DNA of 51,460 nt from Ectobacillus sp048976805 (GCA_048976805.1 JBHGUR010000064.1:1-51460); one strand, 5' to 3'; positions 26,110 to 35,325 are shown, counted from the stretch's first letter. A program made the numbers and translations. Notes: generated from the letters alone by a model not told the origin.

Positions 26110-26829
26110 TTAAACCATTTTATTAAATTCTTTACGAAGCCGCTTTATAATTCGCTTTTCTAGGCGTGAAATATAGGATTGCGAGATGCCAAGCATATCC
26201 GCAACATCCTTTTGCGTTTTTTCCTCGCTGCCGTCTAAACCGAAGCGAAGCTCCATAATTTGTTTTTCCCTATCATTCAATTGGTGCAACGCTTTTAATA
26301 ATAAGTGCCGATTGACATCGGCATCTAAATCCTTTGTAATAATATCATCCTCTGTGCCTAAAACATCCGACAGCAGCAGCTCATTGCCATCCCAATCAAT
26401 ATTTAGAGGTTCGTCAAACGATACTTCCGAGCGGTTTTTATTATTTCGGCGCAAATGCATTAAGATTTCATTTTCAATACAGCGTGACGCATATGTAGCC
26501 AATTTAATTTTCTTTTCCGGATTGAATGTATTTACAGCTTTAATAAGACCTATCGTGCCAATGCTGATTAAATCTTCAATGTTGATTCCTGTGTTTTCAA
26601 ATTTCCTTGCTATATAAACTACCAAGCGCAAATTCCGCTCAATTAAAAGCGAACGCGCCGTTTCATCCCCTTGAGGAAGTTTTTTTAGAAGCTCCTCCTC
26701 TTCTTCCTTTGTTAAAGGCGGCGGCAATGCCTCGCTTCCGCCGATATAATAAATTTCATCGGTCTTAATTCCAAATTTACGTAATAATTTATACAGTAGA
26801 TAAGTAAATTTCAATTTCATATTTTCCAT
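26110..26829 (-). CDS. sigE: Pro-sigma-E factor (early mother cell)
   Basis: SigE drives early mother-cell genes after cleavage of its N-terminal pro-sequence by SpoIIGA. The protein has 239 residues. The start at 26829 (MENMKLKFTYLLYKLL) follows GGGGG; the longer frame enters spoIIGA. The pro-region precedes DEIYYIGGSEALPPPLTKEE, where cleavage occurs in B. subtilis. Region 2 (IERNLRLVVYIARKFENTG, FNPEKKIKLATYASRCIENE) and the region 4 motif QKDVADMLGISQSYISR are complete. Confidence 0.98.
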   Translation of the reverse strand: MENMKLKFTYLLYKLLRKFGIKTDEIYYIGGSEALPPPLTKEEEEELLKKLPQGDETARSLLIERNLRLVVYIARKFENTGINIEDLISIGTIGLIKAVNTFNPEKKIKLATYASRCIENEILMHLRRNNKNRSEVSFDEPLNIDWDGNELLLSDVLGTEDDIITKDLDADVNRHLLLKALHQLNDREKQIMELRFGLDGSEEKTQKDVADMLGISQSYISRLEKRIIKRLRKEFNKMV

Positions 26830-26855
26830 TTCTTTTCCCCCTATCACACTTTGAA

Positions 26856-27773
26856 TTATGCTGTAAAAATTTGTGTTGAGAGCATCATTTTCGGATGCAA
26901 TATACAAGCATACTCATTATCAGAGGACAATTTTGTATGGCTTAATCCTATTAATACACTTTGAACCGTTAGCACTTCGTTGTCTTTATAAATGCGGACA
27001 ATATCCGGTTTTACCGCAAGCAAAAACTGCTGTTGCTGCCCTACGCTGCGATAAGGGACAATTCTGAGGCGCTTGATCCAATCATCCTGTATATCATCTA
27101 ATTCCGGAAATCCCCTTATATTTTTAGATTCCTCTACAAGCCAATCCGGAAATAAACTTTGCACAGAGGCAACATCTATAATCATAACAGGCGTTTTTGT
27201 AATAGGTTCATATAATTGGTTGCCGCTGTCTATTAAACCGCTAAGTTGGACTTCTATTTCATTAATCGTTATTTCAACCTTTACAATTTGCTCGTAGCGG
27301 ATTTTTGTGATTTCAATGTCTCCTATACGCTTTTTAGAAAAATAAAACATGACAGGAAAAGTAACTGCTACAAACAGCCAACTGACAGGATCCCCAAATG
27401 AAACGGCTTGCGTAGATACCATTCCGTTCATCATCGGATTTGCCTGCATGAAGAAATGTAAACCAATAAGCCCGCCCCCTACCATAAAGGTTGCGAAATA
27501 AAACATAAGAAGAGTTTGAACAAAGGTGCGTAAACGCGTAAATCCAAACGCAGTGTACACAATAAAGGCAGAATATACAATTTTGGTTAACGGATGTGTC
27601 ATCACGTAAGCAAAAGGAGTAAATGAAAAAATAACAATAGAAGAACCGAGAAGGGCACCTACTGCAAGACGCCATTTTTTCACTTTTTGCTTTAAAAGAA
27701 TTGCTGTAAGCATAAGTAAGAGAAAATCGATACATAAGTTCAGCAGCCACACCACATCAGCATATACAATCAA
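26856..27773 (-). CDS. spoIIGA: Sporulation sigma-E processing peptidase SpoIIGA
   Basis: SpoIIGA is a membrane aspartyl protease that cleaves pro-SigE on a signal from SpoIIR. The protein has 305 residues. The start is TTG at 27773, 6 nt after GAGGTG, giving LIVYADVVWLLNLCIDFLLL. Five N-terminal membrane segments precede a cytosolic protease domain. The catalytic aspartate is in the GLIDSGNQLYEP motif near residue 181. VPYRSVGQQQQFLLAVKPD is also conserved. It forms an operon with sigE, 26 bp apart. Confidence 0.97.
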   Translation of the reverse strand: MIVYADVVWLLNLCIDFLLLMLTAILLKQKVKKWRLAVGALLGSSIVIFSFTPFAYVMTHPLTKIVYSAFIVYTAFGFTRLRTFVQTLLMFYFATFMVGGGLIGLHFFMQANPMMNGMVSTQAVSFGDPVSWLFVAVTFPVMFYFSKKRIGDIEITKIRYEQIVKVEITINEIEVQLSGLIDSGNQLYEPITKTPVMIIDVASVQSLFPDWLVEESKNIRGFPELDDIQDDWIKRLRIVPYRSVGQQQQFLLAVKPDIVRIYKDNEVLTVQSVLIGLSHTKLSSDNEYACILHPKMMLSTQIFTA

Positions 27774-27807
27774 TAATCTCACCTCTTTTTTGGCGGCGGT
27801 TGAAACT

Positions 27808-27841
27808 AGTATATAGCACATCCATTGGTAAAGTCTGTCAA
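27808..27841 (-). promoter_or_regulatory. spoIIG operon promoter with 22-bp spacer
   Basis: TTGACA (27836-27841) and TATACT (27808-27813) on the minus strand are 22 bp apart. The B. subtilis spoIIG promoter is known for this long spacing, which makes SigA depend on Spo0A bound at the -35 region. No perfect TGNCGAA box is visible nearby, so Spo0A sites would have to be degenerate. Confidence 0.75.
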
Positions 27842-27895
27842 TTTATGTTGTGGAATTTCTTGTTATTTTGTGCTTTTCTCATATGTTATGTCATA

Positions 27896-27932
27896 AAAAA
27901 AGCGAAGGACTGCTTATCCTTCGCTTTTTTTA
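27896..27932. terminator. Terminator downstream of ftsZ
   Basis: Stem AAAAGCGAAGGA / TCCTTCGCTTTT with a 7-nt loop, T-rich on both strands. A second hairpin CCGTTAGC-TCCT-GCTAACGG lies at 27943-27962, nearer the ftsZ stop. Together they separate the dcw cluster from spoIIG. Confidence 0.85.
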
Positions 27933-27980
27933 TTCAGAAGCCGTTAGCTCCTGCTAACGGGAATTTTACTTTATTTACCA

Positions 27981-29117
27981 TTATCGTCTGCGGCGATTGC
28001 GCAAGAAGGCTGGAATGTCAATGTCATCCGCTTGTGGGTTTCGTTCAATTACCGGTTCTTCGCGTTTTACCTCGCGCGGCTTCGCTTGCGGGGCAGCAGG
28101 CTGTGGAGTGCTTGGAGTCGCAGTAGGACGAACTAACGGTTTCTGTTGGGGCTGTGTTACAATGCTGTCGTCAAACCCGGTTGCAATTACTGTTACAACA
28201 ATTTCATCCTTTAAATTTTCATTAATAACAGAACCGAAAATCATATTTACCTCTAAGTCGGAAGCTGAGGCTACAATGTCAGCTGCCTCTTGCACCTCAT
28301 ACAAGCTTAAATTCGTTCCACCTGTAATGTTCATAAGAACACCTTGTGCACCATCAATGGACGTTTCGAGCAATGGGCTTGAGATTGCACGCTTTGCTGC
28401 TTCTGCGGCGCGGTTTTCTCCTGTCCCCACGCCGATACCCATTAAAGCTGAGCCTTTATTGGACATAATTGTCTTAACATCCGCAAAGTCAAGGTTAATT
28501 AACCCCGGTACAGCGATTAAATCGGAAATGCCTTGCACACCTTGGCGCAATACATTATCCGCCTCACGAAACGCTTCCAGCATAGGCGTATTTTTGTCTA
28601 CAATTTCTAATAAACGGTCATTTGGAATTACAATTAAGGTATCAACATTTTCTTTCAACGCACTAATGCCAGATTGCGCCTGCAGAGCGCGTTTGCGGCC
28701 TTCAAACGTAAAAGGGCGAGTAACTACACCAACTGTTAACGCGCCTAGTTCTTTTGCAACTTGTGCGATAACAGGGGCCGCTCCCGTTCCTGTTCCTCCG
28801 CCCATACCAGCTGTTACAAACACCATGTCGGCACCGCGAAGAGCTTCTTGAATTTGCTCCTTGCTCTCCTCAGCAGCTTTTTTTCCAACCTCTGGATTCG
28901 CTCCTGCACCGAGACCGCGTGTAAGCTTTCCGCCAATTTGCATCTTTATTTCTGCTTTTGACAAATTTAACGCTTGGGCATCCGTATTTACCGCAATAAA
29001 ATCCACGCCTTGGACACCATGCTCAATCATACGGTTTACGGCATTGTTTCCGCCTCCGCCAACGCCGATAACTTTTATATTAGCTAATTGATCCTGAGTA
29101 GTATCAAACTCTAACAT
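27981..29117 (-). CDS. ftsZ: Cell-division GTPase FtsZ
   Basis: FtsZ polymerises into the Z-ring. The protein has 378 residues. The start at 29117 (MLEFDTTQDQL) follows AGGGGG. Nucleotide-binding motifs are VGGGGNNAVNRMI, VNTDAQAL and the tubulin signature GMGGGTGTGAAPVIA; the T7 loop is NLDFADVKTIM. A variable P/Q-rich linker (residues 318-350) leads to the C-terminal peptide DDIDIPAFLRNR, the binding site for FtsA and SepF. It follows ftsA by 39 bp. Confidence 0.99.
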   Translation of the reverse strand: MLEFDTTQDQLANIKVIGVGGGGNNAVNRMIEHGVQGVDFIAVNTDAQALNLSKAEIKMQIGGKLTRGLGAGANPEVGKKAAEESKEQIQEALRGADMVFVTAGMGGGTGTGAAPVIAQVAKELGALTVGVVTRPFTFEGRKRALQAQSGISALKENVDTLIVIPNDRLLEIVDKNTPMLEAFREADNVLRQGVQGISDLIAVPGLINLDFADVKTIMSNKGSALMGIGVGTGENRAAEAAKRAISSPLLETSIDGAQGVLMNITGGTNLSLYEVQEAADIVASASDLEVNMIFGSVINENLKDEIVVTVIATGFDDSIVTQPQQKPLVRPTATPSTPQPAAPQAKPREVKREEPVIERNPQADDIDIPAFLRNRRRR

Positions 29118-29156
29118 GTAAAAATCCCCCTAGAACCTCATTTTTCTTTCCTGTAT

Positions 29157-30434
29157 CTAATCCCATAAGTACCGGATTACTTTCTTCATCTTTGAAATCA
29201 TTCGTTCTTCTTCGCGAGGCTTTTGTTTTGCCGTCTGCTGTGCAACTGGAACTGGAGCGCGCCGCTCATACGTTTCCTGTTTTTCTTGTACGCCTTTTCC
29301 CTTAAGCTTCGCCTTTTGATGCGCATTCTTAATTAGACCTACTCCGGTCGTATACTGCGGTTCACGAACTCCTATATAGTCAGGAATAGCAACACGAACA
29401 TTATGATTGAGCACCTCTTGAGCAAGCTCCAGCACGCCAGGCATCGCTACAACGCCGCCAGTTAATACATATCCGCTAGGCAACTGCTTCACACCAAGCT
29501 TGCGCAATTCCTGCTGCACAAACATTAAGATTTCTTCAACCCTTGCTTCTATAATATCGGCTAAATCGCGCTGCGTAAATTGCTCTGTTTGATCGCTTCC
29601 CATAATTGGAACCGTAAACACTTCTTCTTCGGAAGCTGTATCATAAAAAGCATGTCCGTATTTTATTTTTAGTTTTTCGGCATTTTCCGTAGTAGTCTTG
29701 AGACCGATTGTAATGTCTTTTGTAATGTGATCCCCGCCAATCGGAAGAACGCTCGTCACCTTTAATTCTCCCTCTTCAAACACGGCTAATGTGGTTGAGC
29801 CTCCCCCAATATCAACAAGCGCCACTCCCATATTCTTTTCATCGCTAGAGAGCGCTACACTCGCTGCCGCTAAAGGCTGAAGACAGATATCCACAATTTC
29901 CAAGCCGGCGCGCTCTACGCAACGAAGCAAATTATGTAGTAAAGTTCTTGCCCCGGTAACTAAATGCCCTTCCATTTCTAGGCGAACGCCAATCATGCCG
30001 CGCGGATCATTGATTTCATCTAATCCGTCTACGATAAACTGCCTCGGTATTACGTCAATAATTTCTCGCTCAGGTGCAATGGAAACGACTTGTGCTGCTT
30101 CTAGCACACGTAGAACGTCCTCGTTGCCGATTTCCCGATTTTCATTTGAAACGGCCACCACCCCGTGACAAGGAAGAAGCTGCACTTGATTAGCGCTAAC
30201 CCCTACGACTACACGCTCGATGTGCATTCCGACCATCCGTTCCGCCTGTTCAATTGCTTTTCTAATCGATTGTACAGTTTCATCTATGTCAACAATAGAG
30301 CCTTTTTTCAAACCGTTGGACTTTACGTTTCCTACACCAATGATGTTTAAAGATTCATTGACCATTTCACCAATAATAACTTTAACATGGGATGTACCGA
30401 TGTCAAGACTTACATATATTTCATTGCTGTTCAT
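29157..30434 (-). CDS. ftsA: Cell-division protein FtsA
   Basis: FtsA is an actin-like ATPase that tethers FtsZ to the membrane. The protein has 425 residues. It starts at ATG 30434 after AAGGAGGTG. Visible parts are the N-terminal phosphate loop SLDIGTSHVKVIIGE, the 1C-domain region IDVIPRQFIVDG, VDIGGGSTTLAVFEEG and the adenosine motif GYVLTGGVVAMPG. A charged linker (residues 360-410) ends in the C-terminal amphipathic helix MISKMKKVIRYLWD. Confidence 0.98.
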   Translation of the reverse strand: MNSNEIYVSLDIGTSHVKVIIGEMVNESLNIIGVGNVKSNGLKKGSIVDIDETVQSIRKAIEQAERMVGMHIERVVVGVSANQVQLLPCHGVVAVSNENREIGNEDVLRVLEAAQVVSIAPEREIIDVIPRQFIVDGLDEINDPRGMIGVRLEMEGHLVTGARTLLHNLLRCVERAGLEIVDICLQPLAAASVALSSDEKNMGVALVDIGGGSTTLAVFEEGELKVTSVLPIGGDHITKDITIGLKTTTENAEKLKIKYGHAFYDTASEEEVFTVPIMGSDQTEQFTQRDLADIIEARVEEILMFVQQELRKLGVKQLPSGYVLTGGVVAMPGVLELAQEVLNHNVRVAIPDYIGVREPQYTTGVGLIKNAHQKAKLKGKGVQEKQETYERRAPVPVAQQTAKQKPREEERMISKMKKVIRYLWD

Positions 30435-30514
30435 ACTTTGGCACCTCCTTCTTTATTTATACCATATCAAGTAATCTATTGAACAACAATCGCCACTATA
30501 CATTTATAAGAAAA

Positions 30515-30543
30515 ATATTCAACGCTTGCATACATTTCCCTTT
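30515..30543 (-). promoter_or_regulatory. Candidate SigH promoter of ftsAZ
   Basis: AAAGGGAAA (30535-30543), an 11-bp spacer and GTTGAATAT (30515-30523) on the minus strand fit the SigH consensus RnAGGAwww-N11/12-RnnGAATww with one mismatch. In B. subtilis a SigH promoter (P2) raises ftsAZ at sporulation onset. A TATAAA box with no clear -35 lies closer to the gene and may be the vegetative promoter. Confidence 0.5.
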
Positions 30544-30562
30544 TTTTACAAAGATATTTTTC

Positions 30563-30913
30563 TTATTTTTGTTTAGGGCTCGTCCATTTCGTCAAGAGCA
30601 ACCTGCGAATAACAGCGATATTTTGGAACAATCTTACGCCAAAAGCGAAAATTGCCGCTAAATATAAGTCTACACCAAGATGTACTCCCAGAAAAGCTAA
30701 ACTTGCAGCCAAGATTATATTAAAAAAGAATCCGGAAATAAATACCGCTTCATCATACATATTTTGCAAATGCGCCCGTATTCCCCCAAATAGCGTATCT
30801 AGCGCAGCAAGAATCGCAATAGACAAATAACTGGAATATTGCTCCGGAATCGCAATATCAGAGGTCAACCCAAGAGCTATACCTATTATCAATGCCAAGA
30901 CGGGAAGCCACAT
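30563..30913 (-). CDS. sbp: Small basic membrane protein Sbp (DUF1290)
   Basis: The protein has 116 residues and three or four membrane segments. The ATG at 30913 (MWLPVLALIIGIALG) follows GAGGGG; the longer frame overlaps ylxX. The family pattern IPxxYSSYLSIAILAALDTLFGGIRA and FGVRLFQNIAVIRR is clear. Its role is unknown. It is constantly placed before ftsA in Firmicutes. Confidence 0.93.
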   Translation of the reverse strand: MWLPVLALIIGIALGLTSDIAIPEQYSSYLSIAILAALDTLFGGIRAHLQNMYDEAVFISGFFFNIILAASLAFLGVHLGVDLYLAAIFAFGVRLFQNIAVIRRLLLTKWTSPKQK

Positions 30914-30914
30914 G

Positions 30915-31628
30915 CTATTTCCCCTCACTTTCTACAGCTTGCATATTCGTTGTCCGAATCGGCCGGTCGTACTTTTGAATCCGTATGCCTTCAGTCGGCT
31001 TAGACATAATCATCTCAATATTGTCGATGGCAAAATAGTCGAATGCATTAGATACCTTCATTTTGTCATACAGTCTTTGCGAATCTTTCGCAATTACTTT
31101 TATGTCAAAAGGAAGGGGAGGCAACGGCTCATTATTTACGGATATACGGCCATTTACATCCCGGATTGCGGTTGTGACAACGATGCGTTGATCAGCGATT
31201 TGAATAGCTGTCGCACCGTATGTATTGAGCTCATTCACAAGGCGCCGCAATAGCTGCGGCGAAACAACCGGGGAAAACTGGCCGGAGGCTCCGTCACTAA
31301 AAAGCGGTTTGAGCTGGAGAGTAATCCCTGTTCCCGTTATATCCGCAATCCCGGCTTGTTCCCGCAAATTTTGCAGCGTATTTTGAAGGGCTTCTTCCTT
31401 TCTGCCCTCTAGCTTCGCTTCATATCCTTCTAACTGCTGTTCATAGTTTCGAATTTCCTTGAGCAGCTGTACTTGAGTTTGTTGTTCTCTTTTTAAAGCT
31501 TCTTTTAGCTGCCATTCATCACGAGTATCTTTTGTTTTTGGATCCTTTATCGCTTTATATTGAATAGCAATCATTAAACCGATAATTAATGCAATCAGCG
31601 TAAAAATCCATTTCTTCCTGTTCACCAT
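30915..31628 (-). CDS. ylxX: DUF881 family protein YlxX
   Basis: The protein has 237 residues. An N-terminal membrane anchor (residues 5-25) is followed by a coiled coil of about 60 residues (EALKREQQTQVQLLKEIRN) and a DUF881 domain with ITGTGITLQL, RLVNELNTYGATAIQIADQR and TNMQAVESEGK-type end. It is a paralogue of the neighbouring ylxW. Known only as division-cluster proteins. It ends 1 bp before the sbp start. Confidence 0.9.
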   Translation of the reverse strand: MVNRKKWIFTLIALIIGLMIAIQYKAIKDPKTKDTRDEWQLKEALKREQQTQVQLLKEIRNYEQQLEGYEAKLEGRKEEALQNTLQNLREQAGIADITGTGITLQLKPLFSDGASGQFSPVVSPQLLRRLVNELNTYGATAIQIADQRIVVTTAIRDVNGRISVNNEPLPPLPFDIKVIAKDSQRLYDKMKVSNAFDYFAIDNIEMIMSKPTEGIRIQKYDRPIRTTNMQAVESEGK

Positions 31629-31645
31629 TATCCACCTTTTTTGGT

Positions 31646-32338
31646 TTACTTTTCATAATATGGCTCCATTACAATTTCAGACTTTGTTTGAAGTTTAACA
31701 GCAATGTTATCGCGAATAAGCTGGTCAATAACCCCTCCGCGCAGATTCAATGATTTTTGCAAAACCTCTTGATTTCCTATTGCTGTAATAACGAAAGGAG
31801 CCGGATGCTCCGTACCATCTACATTGATAACAGGTCCAATGCATGTTGCATAAGAATGGCTTGTAAGCCGCTGTCCGTTTATCGCTACTGCGCTTGCGCC
31901 AGAAGCATACAGCTCATGCAACACGGCTTGTATATGTCCGTCATGTACAAGATAATTATTTATATTTTTGTCACCGGGAATTTTTGAAGCATCAGCTAAT
32001 GTAATTTCAATTCCCTGTCCTTTTGTTTTCACCTTACCTAAATATAAGCGGAGCTTGTTTGCTTCTTCTACAGAACCTGATAACCTATTTTGCTGATTCG
32101 CAAGTTTTTCTTCTTCTTGCCGAACCTTTTTCTGCAGCGAAGCAACCTTTTGCTGTAAATCCCTATTTCTTTCTTCCTGCTCAATTAGCATAGAGCGAAG
32201 CTTATACTCCCTATCCCATTCTCTATCCCTTCGTTCATGCTGCTGCTTTTTTGCCGTAGTGGCATACGAATAAGAAATCATAAATCCGAGCACAAGACAA
32301 ACGAGAGACAATAGTACGTAGTGTCCTTTAGTTTTCAT
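31646..32338 (-). CDS. ylxW: DUF881 family protein YlxW
   Basis: The protein has 230 residues, with an N-terminal membrane segment (VLLSLVCLVLGFMISYSYA), a coiled coil around residues 40-95 (QQKVASLQKKVRQEEEKLAN) and a DUF881 domain with KGQGIEITLADASKIPGD and LYASGASAVAINGQRLTSHS. The start overlaps the end of divIB by 11 bp after GAGGAG. It probably arose with ylxX by tandem duplication, as in B. subtilis. Confidence 0.9.
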   Translation of the reverse strand: MKTKGHYVLLSLVCLVLGFMISYSYATTAKKQQHERRDREWDREYKLRSMLIEQEERNRDLQQKVASLQKKVRQEEEKLANQQNRLSGSVEEANKLRLYLGKVKTKGQGIEITLADASKIPGDKNINNYLVHDGHIQAVLHELYASGASAVAINGQRLTSHSYATCIGPVINVDGTEHPAPFVITAIGNQEVLQKSLNLRGGVIDQLIRDNIAVKLQTKSEIVMEPYYEK

Positions 32339-33098
32339 TTGGCTTCTCCTCTATGTTTAAACGTTCAATATACGCTCCTACCTCTAGATGGATAACCGTC
32401 TTCTCCCCAGGTTTTAATTGCTTCACAATAAGCGGATAAGACGCCATTTTTTCTGCAAAATCCTGTACGGTCACACTTACCTCATATCCTTCATTCATAT
32501 ACAGCTTAAGATGAAGCGGGTCTGCGGGCTGCGGGTTGAAGTGAACTTCGGAAATGGAGCGAAAAATGCCAGGTGATAGTTTCATTAATTCTAAAGAAAG
32601 TTCTCTCACAGTCTCTTCCTTCTCAAAATTCATAAAAAGCGGGGCCGCGATAGGCAACGCATTGTCCGGTAATGCCGATAAAATTTGCCCGTTTTCCAAC
32701 ACGGGGTATAGCTTTCCTTTTTCGCTTAAATATCCTGTAGTTTTATATTCCTCAATCGCTATTTTAATTTTATTTGGGAAAACTTTTCTCACATCTGCTT
32801 CTTTAACTTCTTTTCGCTTTGCTAATTTCTCCTCCGCTTTTTCTGGCATAACACGGAAATAGCTTGTCTTGTATGTAATATCAGAAACTTGCATGACTTG
32901 CTTTTTGCTCATATAATGATTCCCTTCCACGGAAATATCTGAAATATTGCTAAGAGGAGAGCGAAAATAAATCATAAAAAGAACTAGCAAAAACAGGATG
33001 GAAACATATAAAATCAACCGTCGATTTACCTTTTTTCGCCTTTGCTTTTTCAGCTTCGGAATACGGTCTTCCAGCTGAATCACCTTTCCATCTTTCAT
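32328..33098 (-). CDS. divIB: Cell-division protein DivIB/FtsQ
   Basis: DivIB joins FtsL and DivIC at the septum. The protein has 256 residues: a basic cytosolic N-terminus (RIPKLKKQRRKKVNRR), one membrane span (residues 28-45) and an extracytoplasmic part. This begins with a POTRA domain (ISDISVEGNHYMSKKQV, VRKVFPNKIKIAIEEY) and then the FtsQ/DivIB beta domain. A short terminator-like hairpin separates it from murB. Confidence 0.96.
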   Translation of the reverse strand: MKDGKVIQLEDRIPKLKKQRRKKVNRRLILYVSILFLLVLFMIYFRSPLSNISDISVEGNHYMSKKQVMQVSDITYKTSYFRVMPEKAEEKLAKRKEVKEADVRKVFPNKIKIAIEEYKTTGYLSEKGKLYPVLENGQILSALPDNALPIAAPLFMNFEKEETVRELSLELMKLSPGIFRSISEVHFNPQPADPLHLKLYMNEGYEVSVTVQDFAEKMASYPLIVKQLKPGEKTVIHLEVGAYIERLNIEEKPNEN

Positions 33099-33130
33099 GT
33101 CCGATCCCTCACGTCCCTATGTAACATAAA

Positions 33131-33160
33131 GAACGGCATGGTTTTGCATGCCGTTCTTTT
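33131..33160 (-). terminator. Terminator between murB and divIB
   Basis: A 10-bp stem GAACGGCATG / CATGCCGTTC with a 6-nt loop, followed on the minus strand by TTTATGTT. It lies 40-70 bp after the murB stop and 30 bp before divIB, inside the dcw cluster. The plus strand is also T-rich after the stem. Confidence 0.75.
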
Positions 33161-33200
33161 CCTATATTATACCATAAATATTGTCATAGGAAGCAGGCAA

Positions 33201-34109
33201 CTATTGTCTTCCAATGATTTCTACCTCAGTATGCATGTCTATCCCAAACTGCTCTCGAACCGTCTTTTTAATAAAAGCAATTAAATCAAGTACATCCTGC
33301 GCTGTAGCTGTACCTGCATTTACAATAAAATTCCCATGCATCTCAGAAATCTGCGCTCCGCCGATTTGATATCCCTTCAGCCCTGCTTTTTCTACGAGGT
33401 TTCCAGCGTAATTCGGCAGCGGGTTTCTAAAAATACTGCCTGCACAAGGGTGATTCCATGGCTGAGTTTCGCGGCGATAATCTTTATTTTTTTGCATTAA
33501 CGCAAATACTTTATCGCGTTCCCCCTCTTCTAGTTGCAATTCAGCTTCCAACACAACGCCCGGGCGCTTCTTTTGCAGCACAGAGGTACGATAAGAGAAT
33601 TCCAGTTCCTCATTGGTCAACCATTCGATTGTACCGTCCTCAAACATAATAAGTGCCCGCGTTACAATCTCAGACATATCCGACTTATGGGCTCCTGCAT
33701 TCATATATACCGCACCGCCAACACTGCCCGGAATTCCTCCCGCAAATTCAAGCCCCGCCAAGCCTTGGCGGCTCAATACAGTTGCAAGCTTGATAAGAGG
33801 ATAGCCTCCTCCGACACGCACCTTTGTTCCCTCTACCTCTAAGTGATCCATTCCTTCTCCAAGCTTAATAACAACTCCCTCTATTCCCTTGTCGGAAACG
33901 AGCAGATTAGAGCCGCGGCCGATTGCAGTCCATTTTGTATTATGCTTCTTGACGAGTTCCAATGTTTTGCGTACCCCTTCAACACTAGAAGGAATAACCA
34001 TAATATCGGCAGGGCCGCCGATTTTCATTGTTGTATGACGGGACAGCGGTTCTTCAACGAGCACCTTTCCTACGTTTGCCTCCACTAATTCTTTTGCCAA
34101 TTGTTTCAT
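33201..34109 (-). CDS. murB: UDP-N-acetylenolpyruvoylglucosamine reductase
   Basis: MurB reduces the enolpyruvyl group to give UDP-MurNAc with FAD and NADPH. The protein has 302 residues. The ATG at 34109 (MKQLAKELVEANVG) follows GGGGGAG. The FAD-binding TTMKIGGPADIMVIP, IGRGSNLLVSDKGIEG, GIPGSVGGAVYMNAGAHKSD and the catalytic AGSIFRNP (Ser) are visible. It lacks the inserted loop of type I enzymes, so it is type II as expected in Bacillus. Confidence 0.97.
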   Translation of the reverse strand: MKQLAKELVEANVGKVLVEEPLSRHTTMKIGGPADIMVIPSSVEGVRKTLELVKKHNTKWTAIGRGSNLLVSDKGIEGVVIKLGEGMDHLEVEGTKVRVGGGYPLIKLATVLSRQGLAGLEFAGGIPGSVGGAVYMNAGAHKSDMSEIVTRALIMFEDGTIEWLTNEELEFSYRTSVLQKKRPGVVLEAELQLEEGERDKVFALMQKNKDYRRETQPWNHPCAGSIFRNPLPNYAGNLVEKAGLKGYQIGGAQISEMHGNFIVNAGTATAQDVLDLIAFIKKTVREQFGIDMHTEVEIIGRQ

Positions 34110-34169
34110 GATGATCTCCCCCATATAAATTCTCCGTACTATAGTAGTATGCAGGGCATTCACCTAACG

Positions 34170-35264
34170 TTATTTCCTTGCAAGCTCTTTTATAACCTCA
34201 TATAGCCTTGCTGCCGCATCCGGAATCCCTAAATCTATAGCTGCATCTCTCATTTTCTCAAGCTCATCTTTTTTTAGCAAAATACTATCGATATCTGCGA
34301 TGAGTGTTTCGCCTGTTAAATCCTTTTCAAGCCTTAATTTAGCAGCTCCCTTATCTACTAAAGAGCGCGCATTTTTTTCTTGGTGATTATTTGTAACATA
34401 TGGACTAGGAATTAAGATACTCGGTTTCCCGATTGCTGTCAACTCTGCCAACGTCGTCGCCCCAGCTCTAGAAACAACTAAATCCACTCCCGCAAGCACT
34501 TCCGGCATGTTATGAATAAAAGGCTTAATAATGATATTTTGGGGATTCCCGATTTTCTTGACAGCATTTATAACCATGTCATAGTGTACTTCGCCCGTTA
34601 TATATAAAATTTGATAATCTTTTTTTCCTAATTCATCAATCGCCTCTAAAAACGCCTCATTAATTGGTCTTGCCCCGCGGCTTCCACCGAAAATAAGCAC
34701 TGCCTTTTTATAGGGGTGCAGGCCAACGCTTCGTTTCCCTTTCTGGCCATCTTGATGTAACACTTCCGAAGCACGGGGGTTCCCGGTCAAAACCACTTTA
34801 TTTTGCGGAAAATATTGTTTTGCATCCTCAAAGCAAATTGCTACCTTATCTACATAGCGGCTTAAAAATTTGTTTGTAACACCCGATACACTGTTCTGTT
34901 CATGCACAAGCGTCGGAACTCCCAGCTTTGCCGCAGCGTATACGACCGGGCCGCACACATATCCTCCCGTCCCTATAACAACATCGGGATTAAAACGGCG
35001 AATATACCGTTTACTGTCCTGTACTCCCTTAACAAAACGCATAACCGTTTTTGCGTTTTCAAAAGAAAGCTTGCGTTTAAATCCGCTAATGACAATCGAT
35101 TGAAACTGTATATTTGCCTGTCGGACTATTTTGCTTTCTAATCCATTTTCCGTTCCAATATATAAAAATTGCGCATTCGGATGTCGTTTTTGAATTTCGC
35201 GAATTGCCGAAAGAGCCGGATAAATATGCCCTCCAGTGCCGCCTCCACTCACTAATACTCTCAC
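34170..35264 (-). CDS. murG: Lipid II-forming GlcNAc transferase MurG
   Basis: MurG adds GlcNAc to lipid I at the inner membrane face. The protein has 364 residues. The start is GTG at 35264 after GAGGGG, giving RVLVSGGGTGGHIYPALSA with the glycine-rich acceptor loop. FGGSRGARPINEAF and the GT-B donor-site sequence VDLVVSRAGATTLAELTAIGKPSILIPSPY are complete. Confidence 0.98.
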   Translation of the reverse strand: MRVLVSGGGTGGHIYPALSAIREIQKRHPNAQFLYIGTENGLESKIVRQANIQFQSIVISGFKRKLSFENAKTVMRFVKGVQDSKRYIRRFNPDVVIGTGGYVCGPVVYAAAKLGVPTLVHEQNSVSGVTNKFLSRYVDKVAICFEDAKQYFPQNKVVLTGNPRASEVLHQDGQKGKRSVGLHPYKKAVLIFGGSRGARPINEAFLEAIDELGKKDYQILYITGEVHYDMVINAVKKIGNPQNIIIKPFIHNMPEVLAGVDLVVSRAGATTLAELTAIGKPSILIPSPYVTNNHQEKNARSLVDKGAAKLRLEKDLTGETLIADIDSILLKKDELEKMRDAAIDLGIPDAAARLYEVIKELARK

Positions 35265-35325
35265 GTACTTCCCCTCACTTTAGCTGCTCCATATGTAAAT
35301 TTTCTCTTTATTCTATAATGCAAGA

